Notes: a model not told the origin generated them from the sequence alone. A stretch of DNA of 32,371 nt from CBDUMN01 sp965368335 (GCA_965368335.1 CBDUMN010000037.1:1-32371), one strand, 5' to 3'; positions 6,243-14,596 are shown, counted from the stretch's first letter. Made by a program: numbers and translations.

Positions 6243-7373
6243 ATGACTCCAAAAATTGAAACCTTCCTCAGGGAAGCCCCTATTGAGACTCCTTGTCTCG
6301 TCGTTGACTTGGACGTGGTGGCCGAAAATTACAAACGGCTGCACCGGGCCATGCCGCTCGCCGAGATTTATTATGCGGTCAAAGCTAACCCGGCCAAGCC
6401 GGTGCTTGAGACTTTGGCTGGGCTCGGTTCGAGTTTCGATGCGGCTTCAGTCAATGAAGTAGAGGCATGCCTCGCTGCCGGTGCTCTTGCAGAAAGCATT
6501 TCGTTTGGCAATACGGTTAAGAAACAGCGCGATATCGAGTTGGCCTATCAAAAAGGCGTTCGACTGTTTGCTTTCGATTGTGAAAACGAACTAATGAAAA
6601 TTGCCGAAGCGGCGCCGGATGCGGATGTTTACTGTCGCATTGCGGTTTCCAATGAAGGGGCCGAGTGGCCGCTTTCGGGTAAATTCGGTTGTCCGGCCGC
6701 AGTCGCCCGTAACCTGATGATTAAAGCTCGTGATCTTGGGCTGGGACCGCGTGGCATTTCTTTCCATGTGGGTTCGCAACAGACCGATACGGCCAAGTGG
6801 GATATCGCCATTGCCCAGGTCGCCATGTTGTTTACCGACCTTCGTGAGCAGGGTATCGAGTTGAAGATGATCAACCTTGGTGGTGGTTATCCCGTTCGAT
6901 ATCGTCGTGATGTGCCGGAAATGGAAGAGTATGGCGAGACGATCATGGACTCCATGCGCCGTCATTTCGGCAATGCGATCCCCGATATGTTTATCGAGCC
7001 GGGCCGCTCGATTATTGGTAATGCTGGGGTTTTGGAAACTGAGGTGGTTCTGGTTTCGACCCGTTCGCCTACCGATGAAAAACGCTGGGTCTATCTTGAT
7101 GTTGGGCTGTTCGGCGGCTTGGCAGAAACCATGGATGAGGCCATTCGCTATCACATCACAACCCCGCGCGACAGTGGAGAAACCGGCCCGGTGGCTATTG
7201 CCGGCCCTACTTGCGATGGTATGGATGTCATGTACCAAAAGGCTGATTATAGCTTGCCTTTAGCCTTGAGGTCGGGCGACAAGGTGCGGATTCACACGGC
7301 CGGAGCCTATACCTCAACCTACGCCTCGGTTGGGTTCAACGGGTTTGAGCCGTTGCAGGAGCACTATATTTAG
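6243..7373 (+). CDS. Fold-III PLP ornithine/lysine-type decarboxylase
   Basis: A 376-residue pyridoxal-phosphate decarboxylase of the eukaryotic-ODC/DapDC (alanine-racemase fold) group. The PLP lysine is K47 in YYAVKANP. The HVGSQ motif, the glycine loop NLGGGYP and the EPGRSI phosphate site follow, and the catalytic cysteine is C324 in GPTCDGMDV. The GPTCDG form and the length near 377 favour ornithine (or mixed ornithine/lysine) decarboxylase, giving putrescine or cadaverine, over meso-diaminopimelate decarboxylase, which is longer. I prefer the ATG at 6243 to one 39 bases upstream because TPKIETFL is where homologues begin and AAGGGAG (6225-6231) precedes it. It meets the convergent GGDEF gene with an eight-base gap. 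Confidence 0.92.
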   Translation: MTPKIETFLREAPIETPCLVVDLDVVAENYKRLHRAMPLAEIYYAVKANPAKPVLETLAGLGSSFDAASVNEVEACLAAGALAESISFGNTVKKQRDIELAYQKGVRLFAFDCENELMKIAEAAPDADVYCRIAVSNEGAEWPLSGKFGCPAAVARNLMIKARDLGLGPRGISFHVGSQQTDTAKWDIAIAQVAMLFTDLREQGIELKMINLGGGYPVRYRRDVPEMEEYGETIMDSMRRHFGNAIPDMFIEPGRSIIGNAGVLETEVVLVSTRSPTDEKRWVYLDVGLFGGLAETMDEAIRYHITTPRDSGETGPVAIAGPTCDGMDVMYQKADYSLPLALRSGDKVRIHTAGAYTSTYASVGFNGFEPLQEHYI

Positions 7374-7387
7374 ATTTAGGCCTAAAT
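7374..7387. repeat. 14-base perfect palindrome at a convergent gene junction
   Basis: ATTTAGGCCTAAAT is a perfect palindrome that begins right after the decarboxylase stop and includes the stop codon of the opposing GGDEF gene. There is no T-run, so it does not look like a standard terminator. Confidence 0.6.
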
Positions 7388-9115
7388 GGGCGGGGTCTGC
7401 TTAGCCAATTCATCACTGTAGCGGATGTAGCAGTCCCGACCTTGGCGTTTGGCTTCGTAAAGGGCGATGTCCGCCTTGCCGATGACTGAATCGACATTTT
7501 CATCGAAGGTCATGAGATAGCCGCCGAGGCTTGCCGTAATGGCCAAAGGTTTATCATCGAACTCAATCCCGAGTTCTTTGATCGCGCGACGGACTTTCTG
7601 GGCGGTGGCCTGCAAGCCTTCTTCCGTACAGTCGGGCAATAAAATTAGAAACTCTTCGCCGCCCCAGCGGGAGCAGTGGTCGTAAGAGCGAATTGAAGTG
7701 TTAATCGCCTTGGCAATCGAGGTGATGACATAGTCTCCCGCTTTGTGGCCGTAGGTGTCGTTGATCGACTTGAAAAGATCGATATCAATGATCAGGACGC
7801 CCATGGCGTGGCCGCTGCGACTCACCCGGTTCATTTCGATATCCCAGCGTTCCAATAGGCCGCGCCGGTTGAGCAGCATGGTCATGGAATCCCGTTCGCT
7901 GAGCCGCTTTAGCTCTTCGGTGCGTTCGTTAATCTGTTGTTCCAGCGTTTCCGTATTTGTGCGGATAATGCTCGTCATGGTGCTGAAATTACGAGTTAGC
8001 GACCCTATTTCATCGTTCTCCCCAATTTCCAAATCCGCATCCAGGTTACCGTTCATAATGGTTTCGACGGTTTGGTTCAGCGCTCCAATTCTGGTGAGCA
8101 CAAGTTTGTTCAGCAGATAGGCGATAGCGCTTGAGGCGATCAGTAGAGAAATACCGAGCAATATAACGACGACCGTGAAGTAGCGCTTGGGTAGGAGGCG
8201 GTCAACATCCATCAGGGTGAGGTTGAACCAGCGAATATTGGGGAGATAGGTTACGCCTGCAAGGTATTCCTTTTCAAAGGCCTTCATAAAGAATGTTTCG
8301 GTTTCGCGTTCTCCAGACTGAACCCTCTCCATGGCTTGGCTGAGGCGGTTTCGGTCCCGTTCTCTATCGATGAACTGAAAGATGGTTTTCCGTTTCGAAG
8401 GATCTTTAGTCAGAGTTTTAAAGTCGATGGCGCTAATATCCTGGTGGGCTTGAATGGCGCCGCCTTTGCCAAGAAAAATATTGGTAATGCCCTCGTATCG
8501 ACCGGAAAGAATGGTCTGGATGAACAGTGTCAGATCGATTCCCGTGCCAATCACCCCCAGAGGCGTTTTTCCGTTGTAGATCGGGATGTTGATCCAAACC
8601 TTGGTAACGCCGAGTTTTTTGTCGAAGTCCACATTGAGTTGATGCGCCCGGTTTTGAAGGACCGAGAAGTACCATTCACTTTCAGGGTCGCCGCGCTTGA
8701 TGGTGTAGCGGAGTTGATTGCCGAAATAACTGTTGTGGCTGTCGTTGAAGTAGTAATTCAGAGACTTATCGATAACGAAAAAATAGCTGCCGTCTTTAAA
8801 AAAACGACGGTACTCCTCCAACTCGCGTAGTCCCCGTTCTTTTAGATGCGGATCGTCTTCATTCTGCGCCCAGGCTTTTATCAGGCTGGAGTCCGCCAAT
8901 TTTCGGGCCAGAGCGACTTCGCGGGATAACGGAAGCAGTACGCGGGCCTTGTCGTAGAGAAGCTGATTTTCTGCAAAACGCGAGCCCAGAGCATGGATGA
9001 CCGATTTGTTGATCTGGTTGATGAAGATGAGCGACATCCCCGCTGTCGCGCAGAAGATCAGCGTGGTCAGAACCAGAAATCGAATTTTGAGACTTTTCGT
9101 TTTTTCTTCAGCCAT
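7382..9115 (-). CDS. Membrane diguanylate cyclase with Cache sensor, HAMP and GGDEF domains
   Basis: This 577-residue protein has a transmembrane helix at about 12-33, a periplasmic Cache-like sensor (about 40-305), a second helix at 312-335, HAMP (about 336-390), a short coiled linker, and a C-terminal GGDEF domain (about 410-570). The active-site loop is GGEEF at 485-489, a form that supports synthesis of cyclic-di-GMP from two GTP. The inhibitory RxxD site (RSYD, 476-479) sits five residues before it, so product inhibition is expected. It should turn an extracellular small-molecule signal into c-di-GMP, which usually favours surface attachment over swimming. The ligand is not predictable. 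It lies 35 bases behind fetB on the same strand with no visible terminator, so it may share that transcript. Confidence 0.94.
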   Translation of the reverse strand: MAEEKTKSLKIRFLVLTTLIFCATAGMSLIFINQINKSVIHALGSRFAENQLLYDKARVLLPLSREVALARKLADSSLIKAWAQNEDDPHLKERGLRELEEYRRFFKDGSYFFVIDKSLNYYFNDSHNSYFGNQLRYTIKRGDPESEWYFSVLQNRAHQLNVDFDKKLGVTKVWINIPIYNGKTPLGVIGTGIDLTLFIQTILSGRYEGITNIFLGKGGAIQAHQDISAIDFKTLTKDPSKRKTIFQFIDRERDRNRLSQAMERVQSGERETETFFMKAFEKEYLAGVTYLPNIRWFNLTLMDVDRLLPKRYFTVVVILLGISLLIASSAIAYLLNKLVLTRIGALNQTVETIMNGNLDADLEIGENDEIGSLTRNFSTMTSIIRTNTETLEQQINERTEELKRLSERDSMTMLLNRRGLLERWDIEMNRVSRSGHAMGVLIIDIDLFKSINDTYGHKAGDYVITSIAKAINTSIRSYDHCSRWGGEEFLILLPDCTEEGLQATAQKVRRAIKELGIEFDDKPLAITASLGGYLMTFDENVDSVIGKADIALYEAKRQGRDCYIRYSDELAKQTPPI

Positions 9116-9150
9116 AAGAGCAAATATTTCATTTCACTACAGTATAGCCA

Positions 9151-9960
9151 TCATTGAAGGCCTTTTTCCAAGGAAACAAGACGATCAATGCGTAAACGAT
9201 GCCGCTGGTCAGTCAGTCTCAGGACACCACCAAGTACGGAACTCAAGGCCCCAAGCGCTACGCCGCCTGCGATCAAGAACATAATCAGGATTTGGTAATT
9301 GACCGCTTCTATGGGATCGGCTCCAGCTAAGATTTGCCCCGTCATCATGCCCGGTATCAGCACCAATCCGGCCGCCGACATGGAATTGATGATCGGCATA
9401 AAAGCGGTGGTGAGTGCGTTGCGGACGATAGGGAGGGTGGCCGTCCATTTGCTTTCGCCGAGCGCCAGTTGAGCCTCGACGGCGGCTCTGTCACGAGTCA
9501 GTCCCTCGACAAGATTATGCAGACCCAGGCTAATCCCGTTCATGGTATTGCCGATAATCATGCCGAGTAGCGGTAAAGCGTAGCGGGGGTCATACCAGGG
9601 ATCGGGGGCGATGGTGAGGAGAGCCGCGCCAGTGACGAAAACCGACGCCATCAACATGGTTGCCGTTCCCAGGCCATAGGCCCATAGGCCGGAAAGTCGG
9701 CGCTTTTGTCGCGCCATAATTTCCCGTCCGGCAAAGAGCACCATGAAGAGTGCGGCAAAACCGGTCCAGTAGGGCGAAGACAAGGTGAAGAGTGTCTTGA
9801 GCACCAGCCCCATGAGAGAGAGCTGAATCAGGGAGCGTAGCGTGGCGATCAGGAGTTTTGCTCCGATGCCGAGTTGAAAGGCGAATGAAATTCCGGCGTT
9901 CAGCAAGATGAGAAGCGAAGCCAGGGCCAGATCCCAATAGGTTAGGGCGATATAGCTCAT
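9151..9960 (-). CDS. fetB: FetB-type (UPF0014) ABC transporter permease
   Basis: A 269-residue polytopic membrane protein of the FetB/YbbM family. It has about six or seven hydrophobic segments and the conserved cytoplasmic stretch LLGMIIGNTMNGISLGLHNL, followed by ALGESKW and the LIPGMMTGQILAGADP motif. With FetA it forms an ABC exporter that in E. coli is linked to iron homeostasis and peroxide resistance. The start at 9960 overlaps the fetA stop in an ATGA arrangement, so translation is coupled; a longer reading frame upstream would run through fetA codons and is rejected. Substrate is inferred from the family only. Confidence 0.93.
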   Translation of the reverse strand: MSYIALTYWDLALASLLILLNAGISFAFQLGIGAKLLIATLRSLIQLSLMGLVLKTLFTLSSPYWTGFAALFMVLFAGREIMARQKRRLSGLWAYGLGTATMLMASVFVTGAALLTIAPDPWYDPRYALPLLGMIIGNTMNGISLGLHNLVEGLTRDRAAVEAQLALGESKWTATLPIVRNALTTAFMPIINSMSAAGLVLIPGMMTGQILAGADPIEAVNYQILIMFLIAGGVALGALSSVLGGVLRLTDQRHRLRIDRLVSLEKGLQ

Positions 9961-10553
9961 AACGCCCCCTCCATGAGATCGCCGCCATCCATACGGAAAT
10001 TCCGTCGCCCCATGCGCGCCGCCTGTTCTTTGTCGTGGGTAACCCAAATCGCCGCGCAGCCAACGGCTAGGCGTTCCTCGACAATCGATTCAACAATGTC
10101 GGTCATGGCTGGGTCGAGCGCCGCCGTTGGCTCGTCGAGCAGAAGGATTTGTGGATCGTTTTGTAAGGCCCGCACAAGCGCCAAGCGCTGCCGTTCGCCG
10201 GTTGAGGTTCGCGAAATCTGCCATGCGCCGCAGTCGGAGGGAAAGCCAAATCGCTCAATCAGAGGCAGGGATTGTGCGAAATCTTTAAAATGGTCTGAAA
10301 CAGCGTCGCTCCACCAGCCGGGTTCTGCGGAAAGATAGGCAACCTTTTTTCGCCACTCGGGACCGGAAAAACTTTCCCGGGAACGGTCGTTCAGGGAGAC
10401 ATCGCCGCTATTTGGGTCGAGATCGGCGATAGCACGCAGAAAAAGACTTTTTCCCGAGCCCGAAGGGCCCGAAAGGCTGATGCACTCGCCCGCCGAAACA
10501 TTAAGAGATATTGACTTCAGGCCAGGGCGATGGAGACCGGAAACCGTCAGCAT
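9957..10553 (-). CDS. fetA: FetA-type ABC transporter ATP-binding protein
   Basis: A 198-residue ABC ATPase, short like other FetA/YbbL proteins. Walker A is GPSGSGKS (residues 29-36), Walker B is ILLLDEPT, and the switch histidine is in VTHDKEQA. The signature helix reads STGERQRLALVRAL, a departure from the standard LSGGQ but still with the Gly and following Gln-Arg. It should power the FetB permease encoded next, with which it overlaps by four bases. The gene starts 29 bases after the small RAM-domain gene. Confidence 0.92.
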   Translation of the reverse strand: MLTVSGLHRPGLKSISLNVSAGECISLSGPSGSGKSLFLRAIADLDPNSGDVSLNDRSRESFSGPEWRKKVAYLSAEPGWWSDAVSDHFKDFAQSLPLIERFGFPSDCGAWQISRTSTGERQRLALVRALQNDPQILLLDEPTAALDPAMTDIVESIVEERLAVGCAAIWVTHDKEQAARMGRRNFRMDGGDLMEGAL

Positions 10554-10582
10554 GGCTGCGGTCCTTTCACACCGGACGGATG

Positions 10583-10822
10583 CTACTTAAAAGCCTTGAA
10601 GGCGACCGTGGTATAGGTGTCGGCCACCCCATTGAGGGTTTGGATTTTTTCGGTGACGAAATGGCCGATATCCTGATCATCGTCCAGGTAACACTTGATC
10701 ATTAAATCGAAGCGCCCCGAAATGGAGTAGACCTCGGAGACCGGCTCGACCTCAATGGCCTCGTTAGCCACGTCGTATACCTTGCCCATCTCACATTTCA
10801 CCTGAACGAAAATTGTCTGCAT
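10583..10822 (-). CDS. Stand-alone Lrp/AsnC ligand-binding (RAM) domain protein
   Basis: This 79-residue protein is a single RAM (Lrp/AsnC effector) domain without the DNA-binding helix-turn-helix. It starts MQTIFVQVKCEMGKV, and has VSEVYSISGRFDLMIKCYLDDDQ in the middle, the usual pattern of the alpha-beta sandwich with the GxxD-like turn. Such stand-alone domains form oligomeric rings, bind amino acids and may modulate full Lrp proteins, but their role is mostly unclear. A GGAAAG ribosome site lies nine bases before the start. It sits 18 bases after the helicase gene and 29 before fetA. Confidence 0.87.
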   Translation of the reverse strand: MQTIFVQVKCEMGKVYDVANEAIEVEPVSEVYSISGRFDLMIKCYLDDDQDIGHFVTEKIQTLNGVADTYTTVAFKAFK

Positions 10823-10840
10823 AGCTTCGTCTTTCCGTTG

Positions 10841-12469
10841 TTAGGCTTCCTGACTTGCGTCTTCCGGTGCGGCTGCAGGTTGCTCGTCAACCGGTTGCGG
10901 CGTCTCGGCCGCTTTTGGGCTCTCTTTCGCCTTTTTCGTCGTGCGACGTCGTGTGGTCTTTTTCTTGGTTTCGCCGGTGTCTTCTTTGGCGATTTCTTTT
11001 TCCGCAGCCTTTTTCTTAGCAGGTGCTTTTTTCTTTGCCGCAGGTTTTTTGGCAGCCTTCTTTGTCGGCTTTTTCTTCGGCTCTTCGATGGCCGAACGCA
11101 TCATGAAGGCGGGAACGTGGTCGCCCATGCCTTTGACCGGGACATCGGGTTCATTGTCTTCTTCGTCGCGACGATGACGGCCTTTATTGCGGTCTCGCTT
11201 GGGCTTTTCTTGCCGCTCTTCCCGTTGCGGGCGCTCCTTGCGTTCTTCCGAGCGGTCCCGTCCGCGCCCACGGCCACGCTGGGGCTTCTCTTCACCTTTG
11301 TCAGGTGTGGGCTCGTCTTTGCTTGCGGCGCCTTCGCCTTTAACTTCGGGAATCGGCTTGCCGATGGTCCGTTTGATGGCGTCGAGATATTTGGCGTCGT
11401 CGCGCGTGGCCAGGGTATAGGCCGTGCCCTGATTGCCCGCGCGGCCTGTACGACCGATGCGGTGTACGTAGTCTTCGGCATGGGTCGGCACGTCGAAATT
11501 GAATACGTGACTCATTTCCTTGATATCGAGCCCCCGTGCGGCCACATCGCTACAAACCAGAATGGTGAGTTCGCCGTTCTTGAATTTCGACAACACTTCC
11601 ATTCGCGCCGACTGAACCATGTCGCCGTGAAGCTGTCCCGCGTTGAAGCCATGGCGCTCGAGAGAGCGGTAGACAATGCCTACGTCGCGTTTGCGATTGC
11701 AGAAGATAATGGCGTTCTTGAGGTTCTCTGCTTTGAGCAGCTTGCGCAAGACTTCCCGTTTTTCACGGGCCACATGACTGCCCATGCCGGTGGCTTTCAT
11801 CATGAAAAGTCCCTGGGTCACCGTATCGGCGGTGGTTGCAGGGCGCGCCACGGTGATTTCCTTGGGATTCATTAAAAAGGCGTCAGCTAGCTTGCGGATG
11901 GCGGGCGGCATGGTGGCCGAGAAGAAAAGGGTCTGACGGATGGTCGGGATCAGAGAAACGATCTTTTCCACGTCCGGAATAAAGCCCATGTCGAGCATCC
12001 GGTCGGCTTCGTCGATCACCAGGGTGCGAACGTCGTTGAGCAACAGCCCGCCGCGTTCGAATAAGTCGAGCAGGCGGCCTGGGGTCGCGATCAGCACATC
12101 AACGCCTTTGTCGAGCGCCGCTGTCTGTTCGGCCATGGAGGTGCCGCCGATCAGCAAGGCCATGGTCAGTTTGTGATGCTTGCCATACTTCTCAAAGTTT
12201 TCAGCGACCTGGGCGGCCAACTCGCGAGTCGGCTCCAGAATGAGCGAGCGCGGCATACGGGCCTTCGCCTGGCCTGAGGCCAGAATTTCGATCATTGGCA
12301 AAGTGAAAGAAGCTGTCTTACCGGTGCCCGTCTGGGCGCATCCCAGAACGTCACGGCCCATCAAGACGATGGGAATGGCTTTTTCCTGAATGGGGGTCGG
12401 GGTGGAATACCCCGCCTCGGCGACGGCCTTGAGGACCTCTTCGCCCAAACCTAAATCTTCAAAGTTCAT
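10841..12469 (-). CDS. DEAD-box ATP-dependent RNA helicase with long basic tail
   Basis: A 542-residue DEAD-box helicase. The first 360 residues hold both RecA-like domains: Q-motif GYSTPTPIQEKAIP (20-33), Walker A AQTGTGKT (45-52), PTRELA, VIDEADRMLDMGF, the SAT motif, and the C-terminal HRIGRTGRAG. From about residue 365 the chain is low-complexity, rich in Lys, Arg and Glu, including several AAKK-type repeats, and ends in an acidic Ala/Pro stretch; such tails bind RNA nonspecifically. The core is nearest the RhlE group, which acts in ribosome maturation, cold adaptation and RNA decay, but the subgroup is a judgement. It is the first gene of a minus-strand run with the RAM, fetAB and GGDEF genes. 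Confidence 0.94.
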   Translation of the reverse strand: MNFEDLGLGEEVLKAVAEAGYSTPTPIQEKAIPIVLMGRDVLGCAQTGTGKTASFTLPMIEILASGQAKARMPRSLILEPTRELAAQVAENFEKYGKHHKLTMALLIGGTSMAEQTAALDKGVDVLIATPGRLLDLFERGGLLLNDVRTLVIDEADRMLDMGFIPDVEKIVSLIPTIRQTLFFSATMPPAIRKLADAFLMNPKEITVARPATTADTVTQGLFMMKATGMGSHVAREKREVLRKLLKAENLKNAIIFCNRKRDVGIVYRSLERHGFNAGQLHGDMVQSARMEVLSKFKNGELTILVCSDVAARGLDIKEMSHVFNFDVPTHAEDYVHRIGRTGRAGNQGTAYTLATRDDAKYLDAIKRTIGKPIPEVKGEGAASKDEPTPDKGEEKPQRGRGRGRDRSEERKERPQREERQEKPKRDRNKGRHRRDEEDNEPDVPVKGMGDHVPAFMMRSAIEEPKKKPTKKAAKKPAAKKKAPAKKKAAEKEIAKEDTGETKKKTTRRRTTKKAKESPKAAETPQPVDEQPAAAPEDASQEA

Positions 12470-12551
12470 GTACTATGGATTACCCGTTATTGCCCTGAGG
12501 CTTCTCGTCGACGGCTTAAATCATGATACCGTTTGGGTTATTTGCGAGGGG

Positions 12552-12579
12552 ATAATAGGGCGTCCTTGGCGCAAGTCAA
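12552..12579 (-). promoter_or_regulatory. Sigma-70-type promoter for the DEAD-box helicase gene
   Basis: On the minus strand TTGACT (12579-12574) and TATTAT (12557-12552) are 16 bases apart, predicting a leader of about 75 bases before the ATG at 12469. One copy of a 13-base repeat fills most of the spacer. Confidence 0.6.
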
Positions 12580-12599
12580 CGTCAGAGGCGTCCTTGGCG
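12559..12599. repeat. Two direct copies of a 13-base sequence over the helicase promoter
   Basis: GGCGTCCTTGGCG occurs at 12559-12571 and 12587-12599, a 28-base spacing. On the minus strand each copy reads CGCC-five bases-CGCC, giving four evenly placed half-sites. One copy lies between the -35 and -10 boxes and the other just upstream of the -35. This layout fits a repressor operator. Confidence 0.6.
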
Positions 12600-12625
12600 T
12601 TGCAAATTGGCAAAGGCAGTGTGTT

Positions 12626-12676
12626 TTTCGCACCACGGAAAACTTGCCGTGCGAAAGTCGGGAGGGGTAATCTCCC
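12626..12676 (+). promoter_or_regulatory. Two hairpins in the isochorismatase-gene leader
   Basis: TTTCGCA plus CGG (12626-12638, with a three-base bulge) can pair with CCG plus TGCGAAA (12647-12656). GGGAG (12660-12664) pairs with CTCCC (12672-12676). Neither is followed by a T-run. They lie 30-80 bases before the start codon; their function is unknown. Confidence 0.35.
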
Positions 12677-12707
12677 CAAACCGCAAGATGAAAAAGGCAA
12701 AAAAACC

Positions 12708-13250
12708 ATGCGTATGAAGGCCAATCAGTCGGCGCTCATCGTCGTCGATTTACAGGAACGGTTGATTCCGGCCATCCACGAGGGAGGGCGAGTGATTGCC
12801 AATGCTCGCATCCTGATGCAGGCGGCCAACCGTCTCGACGTGCCGACGTTGATTTCCGAACAATACAGCAAAGGGTTGGGGCATAGCGTTCCCGATATCG
12901 CCGAATTGGCCGAGGTGGAGAGCACCTTGGAGAAAATGCATTTTTCCTGTCTATCCGATTCGGAAATTGAACGACGCTTGCGTGAATTGGGGCGCAAACA
13001 GGCGGTGGTCTGTGGGACGGAGGCTCATGTTTGCGTCTTACAGAGCGTGTTGGAGTTGATTGAACTGGGCTATCAAGTTTTTGTCGTTGAGGATGCGGTT
13101 TCGTCACGTACCCCGGAAAGCAAACGAATCGCCATGACCCGTATGCAGGCGGCAGGTGTGCAGGCTGTGACCACCGAAATGGTGGTTTTCGAATGGCTGG
13201 AAAAAGCCGGGACGCCCGAGTTCAAGGAACTCTCGGCTCTGATCAAATAG
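12708..13250 (+). CDS. Isochorismatase-like cysteine hydrolase
   Basis: A 180-residue member of the isochorismatase-like (YcaC/nicotinamidase-fold) hydrolases. The proposed triad is D14 (VVDLQ), K77 (EKMHFSC) and C109 (EAHVCV), all in the usual spacing, and the cis-peptide stretch CGTEAHVC is clear. The compact length and QYSKGLG segment resemble the YcaC subgroup, whose natural substrates are mostly unknown; it is not a true isochorismatase of siderophore synthesis. I chose the ATG at 12708 because homology begins there and AAAAAGG lies ten bases upstream; the long upstream extension is promoter DNA of the divergent helicase gene. It leads a run of three hydrolase-type genes. Confidence 0.9.
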   Translation: MRMKANQSALIVVDLQERLIPAIHEGGRVIANARILMQAANRLDVPTLISEQYSKGLGHSVPDIAELAEVESTLEKMHFSCLSDSEIERRLRELGRKQAVVCGTEAHVCVLQSVLELIELGYQVFVVEDAVSSRTPESKRIAMTRMQAAGVQAVTTEMVVFEWLEKAGTPEFKELSALIK

Positions 13251-13263
13251 GAAAGGTGCGGCT

Positions 13264-13965
13264 ATGAGTGACCGTCTTCCCCTAATTCTCATTCCCGGAC
13301 TGCTTTGTACGGCGAGGCTTTGGGCCCATCAGGTGGAACACCTCGCCGATATCGCAATCCCGCAGGTGATCGATCACCGGGGCCATTCAACAGTTGCCGA
13401 TCTGGCGACACGAATTTTGGCTGAAGCTCCGCCGCGGTTTGCTTTGGCGGGACTGTCCATGGGTGGCTACACGGCCATGGAGCTTTTCCGCCAAGCGCCT
13501 GAGCGGATCGACCGAATTGCTTTCCTCGATACCGCCTATCTGGCGGATCGTCCCGAGCAATCGGAAGGGCGACAAGCCGCGATGAAACGGGCTAGAGAAG
13601 TCGGCATCGAAGAGGTGATGCGGACCCTGCTGCCCGGTTGGGTGGCGAAAGAGAAGTTGGAAGACCAAGCCTTTGTGAGCGAGGCCGTGCAAATGGCGCT
13701 GGACACCGGAGTTGACGGCTTTATCGATCAGCAAAAGGTTATCATGTCCCGTCCGGACAGCACGGAAACATTAAAGGCAATTACCTGTCCGGCGTTGGTG
13801 TTGGTGGGAGAACTCGATCAATTGACCCCGGTTGAGGTGCATGAGGAAATGGCGCGTATTATTCCGCAGGCCGATCTGGCGGTCATCCAAGGGGCGGGGC
13901 ACCTGTCGACCATGGAAAAACCGGAAGCCGTCACTGAATATTTAAGACAGTGGCTGAACAAATAA
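13264..13965 (+). CDS. Alpha/beta-fold hydrolase
   Basis: A 233-residue alpha/beta hydrolase. The oxyanion region is LIPGLLCTARLW (9-20), the nucleophile elbow is GLSMGG with S65, the acid is D185 (GELDQLTP) and the base is H213 (GAGHLSTME). A short lid lies around 94-160. The fold group includes esterases, MhpC-like C-C hydrolases and proline iminopeptidase-like enzymes; the substrate cannot be named from sequence. A good AGGAAAGG site precedes the start, 13 bases after the isochorismatase-like gene, so the two are probably cotranscribed. Confidence 0.9.
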   Translation: MSDRLPLILIPGLLCTARLWAHQVEHLADIAIPQVIDHRGHSTVADLATRILAEAPPRFALAGLSMGGYTAMELFRQAPERIDRIAFLDTAYLADRPEQSEGRQAAMKRAREVGIEEVMRTLLPGWVAKEKLEDQAFVSEAVQMALDTGVDGFIDQQKVIMSRPDSTETLKAITCPALVLVGELDQLTPVEVHEEMARIIPQADLAVIQGAGHLSTMEKPEAVTEYLRQWLNK

Positions 13966-13993
13966 CAAAACTGACTGACAATTCGAGGAAAGA

Positions 13994-14578
13994 ATGACTG
14001 ATTTTAAATATCCCTGGAGAGGGACTTGGCCGCGGATCGACGACAGCGCTTTCATTGCACCGACGGCGGCCCTGATCGGGGATGTGGAAATTGGGGCGGA
14101 ATCGAGCATCTGGTTCGGTTGCACCCTGCGCGGCGACGTTCATGAAATTCGCGTTGGCGAGCGTACCAACATTCAGGATGGCACAGTCGTCCATGTAACC
14201 GGTGGAAAATTCGGCTGCTATATCGGATCGGACATCTTGATCGGGCATTCGGCCCTTATTCACGGCTGCACGCTGGAAGACGGCTGCTTTATTGGCATGC
14301 GGGCGACGATTTTGGACGGCGCCGTTGTCGAAAGCGGTGCGATGGTTGCCGCCGGGGCTTTAGTTGGTCCCGGTAAACGGGTTCCGTCGGGCGAGCTTTG
14401 GGCCGGAACCCCTGCCAGAAAGATGCGCGACCTGACCGAAGACGATAAGCCGATGTTTACCGAAGGGGTCGAGGGCTATCGCCTATTGGGTCAGGAATAC
14501 AATGAAATGATGGCCTATCTCGGCACCGATGAAATCCCTGATGACGGTGAGGAATTCTGGGAGGACGGCGAAGAATAG
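13994..14578 (+). CDS. Gamma-class carbonic anhydrase-like hexapeptide-repeat protein
   Basis: A 194-residue left-handed beta-helix protein of the gamma-carbonic anhydrase/YrdA/CaiE group. Imperfect hexapeptide turns run from about residue 18 to 135. The three metal histidines are present, H67 (VVHVT), H85 (IGHSA) and H90 (LIHGC), and RGDVHEIRVGERTNIQDGTVVH is the family signature. Such proteins bind Zn or Fe as trimers; some have carbonic anhydrase activity, others none. The acidic C-terminal tail (DDGEEFWEDGEE) is distinctive. GAGGAAAG lies just before the start. It ends 18 bases from the convergent phaC. Confidence 0.93.
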   Translation: MTDFKYPWRGTWPRIDDSAFIAPTAALIGDVEIGAESSIWFGCTLRGDVHEIRVGERTNIQDGTVVHVTGGKFGCYIGSDILIGHSALIHGCTLEDGCFIGMRATILDGAVVESGAMVAAGALVGPGKRVPSGELWAGTPARKMRDLTEDDKPMFTEGVEGYRLLGQEYNEMMAYLGTDEIPDDGEEFWEDGEE

Positions 14579-14596
14579 GCGGGATGGGGCCTGACC

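Noticed and set aside
10838..11875. Long plus-strand open frame of 345 codons opposite the DEAD-box gene
   Set aside because: It is the antisense of the helicase's basic tail and core; it is rich in Phe and Arg runs and has no family features.
12390..12707. N-terminal extension of the isochorismatase-like protein
   Set aside because: It covers the divergent helicase promoter and start, and family similarity begins only at the ATG at 12708.
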